Positions 14,262 to 14,516 of a DNA stretch of 14,516 nucleotides are shown piece by piece. The notes below the pieces were generated by a model, which saw only the letters and a list, made by a program, of their open reading frames with translations, was not told the origin of the DNA and made no database searches. The position numbers were made by a program, and so were the translations under genes. The stretch is from Bordetella parapertussis. Lineage in GTDB: Bacteria; Pseudomonadota; Gammaproteobacteria; Burkholderiales; Burkholderiaceae_B. The first letter of the stretch is position 1, and each line of letters begins with the position of its first letter. The stretch lies in contig CAMBZR010000073.1 in assembly GCA_945872285.1 (NCBI GenBank), positions 1 to 14,516 on the forward strand. Reading direction: 5' to 3'.

Positions 14262-14516
14262 TGCAGAAGGCGCGATCGCCCCCTTGCGTTCGACGATCAT
14301 GCGATATTGCTCGGGCTGTCGATGGCGGGCAAAGTTAAAGGTCGTGTTCTTATACGAGTGACACAAATCAAGATCGCAACGCGCAATCGCCAATTCGTCA
14401 CCTAAGGTTGTGCAAGCGGCAGCGATTTCGCCCGAAGGCGCAACGATAATCGAATTGCCGATCTGTTCGACACCTTCTTCGAGGCCCGCTTTTGCAACAC
14501 CCACTACCCAGGTGCC
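14235..14516 (-). CDS. Nitrilase-superfamily amidohydrolase, N-carbamoyl-D-amino-acid hydrolase-like, C-terminal part
   Basis: The 93 C-terminal residues are visible; the reading frame is open to the right edge. The segment has VAKAGLEEG, NSIIVAPSGEI, TTLGDELAIARCDLDLC and FNFARHRQPEQY, a pattern closely matching my recollection of the end of D-carbamoylase (hydantoin pathway), which splits N-carbamoyl-D-amino acids to amino acid, CO2 and ammonia. The catalytic Glu-Lys-Cys triad lies outside the window, so activity cannot be judged. The final residues after MIVERKG (IAPSALPSGSEQV) are a low-complexity tail. The TAG stop lies inside the alcohol dehydrogenase gene, giving a 27-base tail-to-tail overlap, so no room exists for a terminator between them. 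A role alongside the amidase in nitrogen release is plausible, but it is on the opposite strand and may belong to another unit. Confidence 0.85.
   Translation of the reverse strand, partial: GTWVVGVAKAGLEEGVEQIGNSIIVAPSGEIAAACTTLGDELAIARCDLDLCHSYKNTTFNFARHRQPEQYRMIVERKGAIAPSALPSGSEQV

Overview
The window looks like an accessory catabolic region from a betaproteobacterium of the order Burkholderiales, probably near the Alcaligenaceae. The main clue is the pair of orphan Bug-type periplasmic binding proteins (tripartite tricarboxylate transporter family), which are greatly expanded in that group. Other clues are the CoA-free dicarboxylate-type enzymes and amidases packed into tight operons. Base composition appears close to half G+C by eye, lower than in Bordetella or Achromobacter. 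The genus is not assignable from sequence reading alone. I see no tRNA, rRNA, CRISPR array, transposase or attachment site. No stretch of 300 bases lacks a gene; the longest gaps are the 166-base divergent promoter region (4239-4404) and the 168-base terminator/leader region (8248-8415).

Layout. A left operon runs on the minus strand from 4238 down past the window edge: a LysR regulator, a ModA-like binding protein without a signal peptide (coupled to lysR by an ATGA overlap), an amidase-signature hydrolase with an extra C-terminal tail, an isocitrate-lyase/PEP-mutase-family lyase, and the first 20 codons of a tartrate/D-malate dehydrogenase-like protein. The right side runs on the plus strand from 4405 to 14261. 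It holds an old-yellow-enzyme/trimethylamine-dehydrogenase-like flavoprotein, metallo-beta-lactamase-fold hydrolase 1, Bug protein 1, a rho-independent terminator, a leader with a long hairpin, two tandem MmgE/PrpD proteins, metallo-hydrolase 2, Bug protein 2 and an iron-type alcohol dehydrogenase. A convergent N-carbamoyl-D-amino-acid-hydrolase-like gene enters from the right edge and overlaps the alcohol dehydrogenase gene by 27 bp.

How they may work together (inference). The binding proteins imply capture of a carboxylate outside the inner membrane. The hydrolases (amidase, two lactonase-like enzymes, carbamoylase-like enzyme) would open amide, ester or lactone and N-carbamoyl bonds. The flavoprotein would reduce a conjugated C=C bond or oxidise a C-N bond. 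The MmgE/PrpD pair would dehydrate, isomerise or epimerise a branched polycarboxylate. The lyase would split a substituted malate or isocitrate, and the two dehydrogenases would process hydroxyacid and alcohol products. The combination resembles a route for a nitrogen-containing or branched di/tricarboxylate, but no substrate can be named from sequence. The most unusual structural points are the repeated (metallo-hydrolase + Bug) gene pair flanking an MmgE/PrpD tandem, the cytosolic ModA-like protein coupled to LysR, and the amidase with a fused AtzG-like tail.
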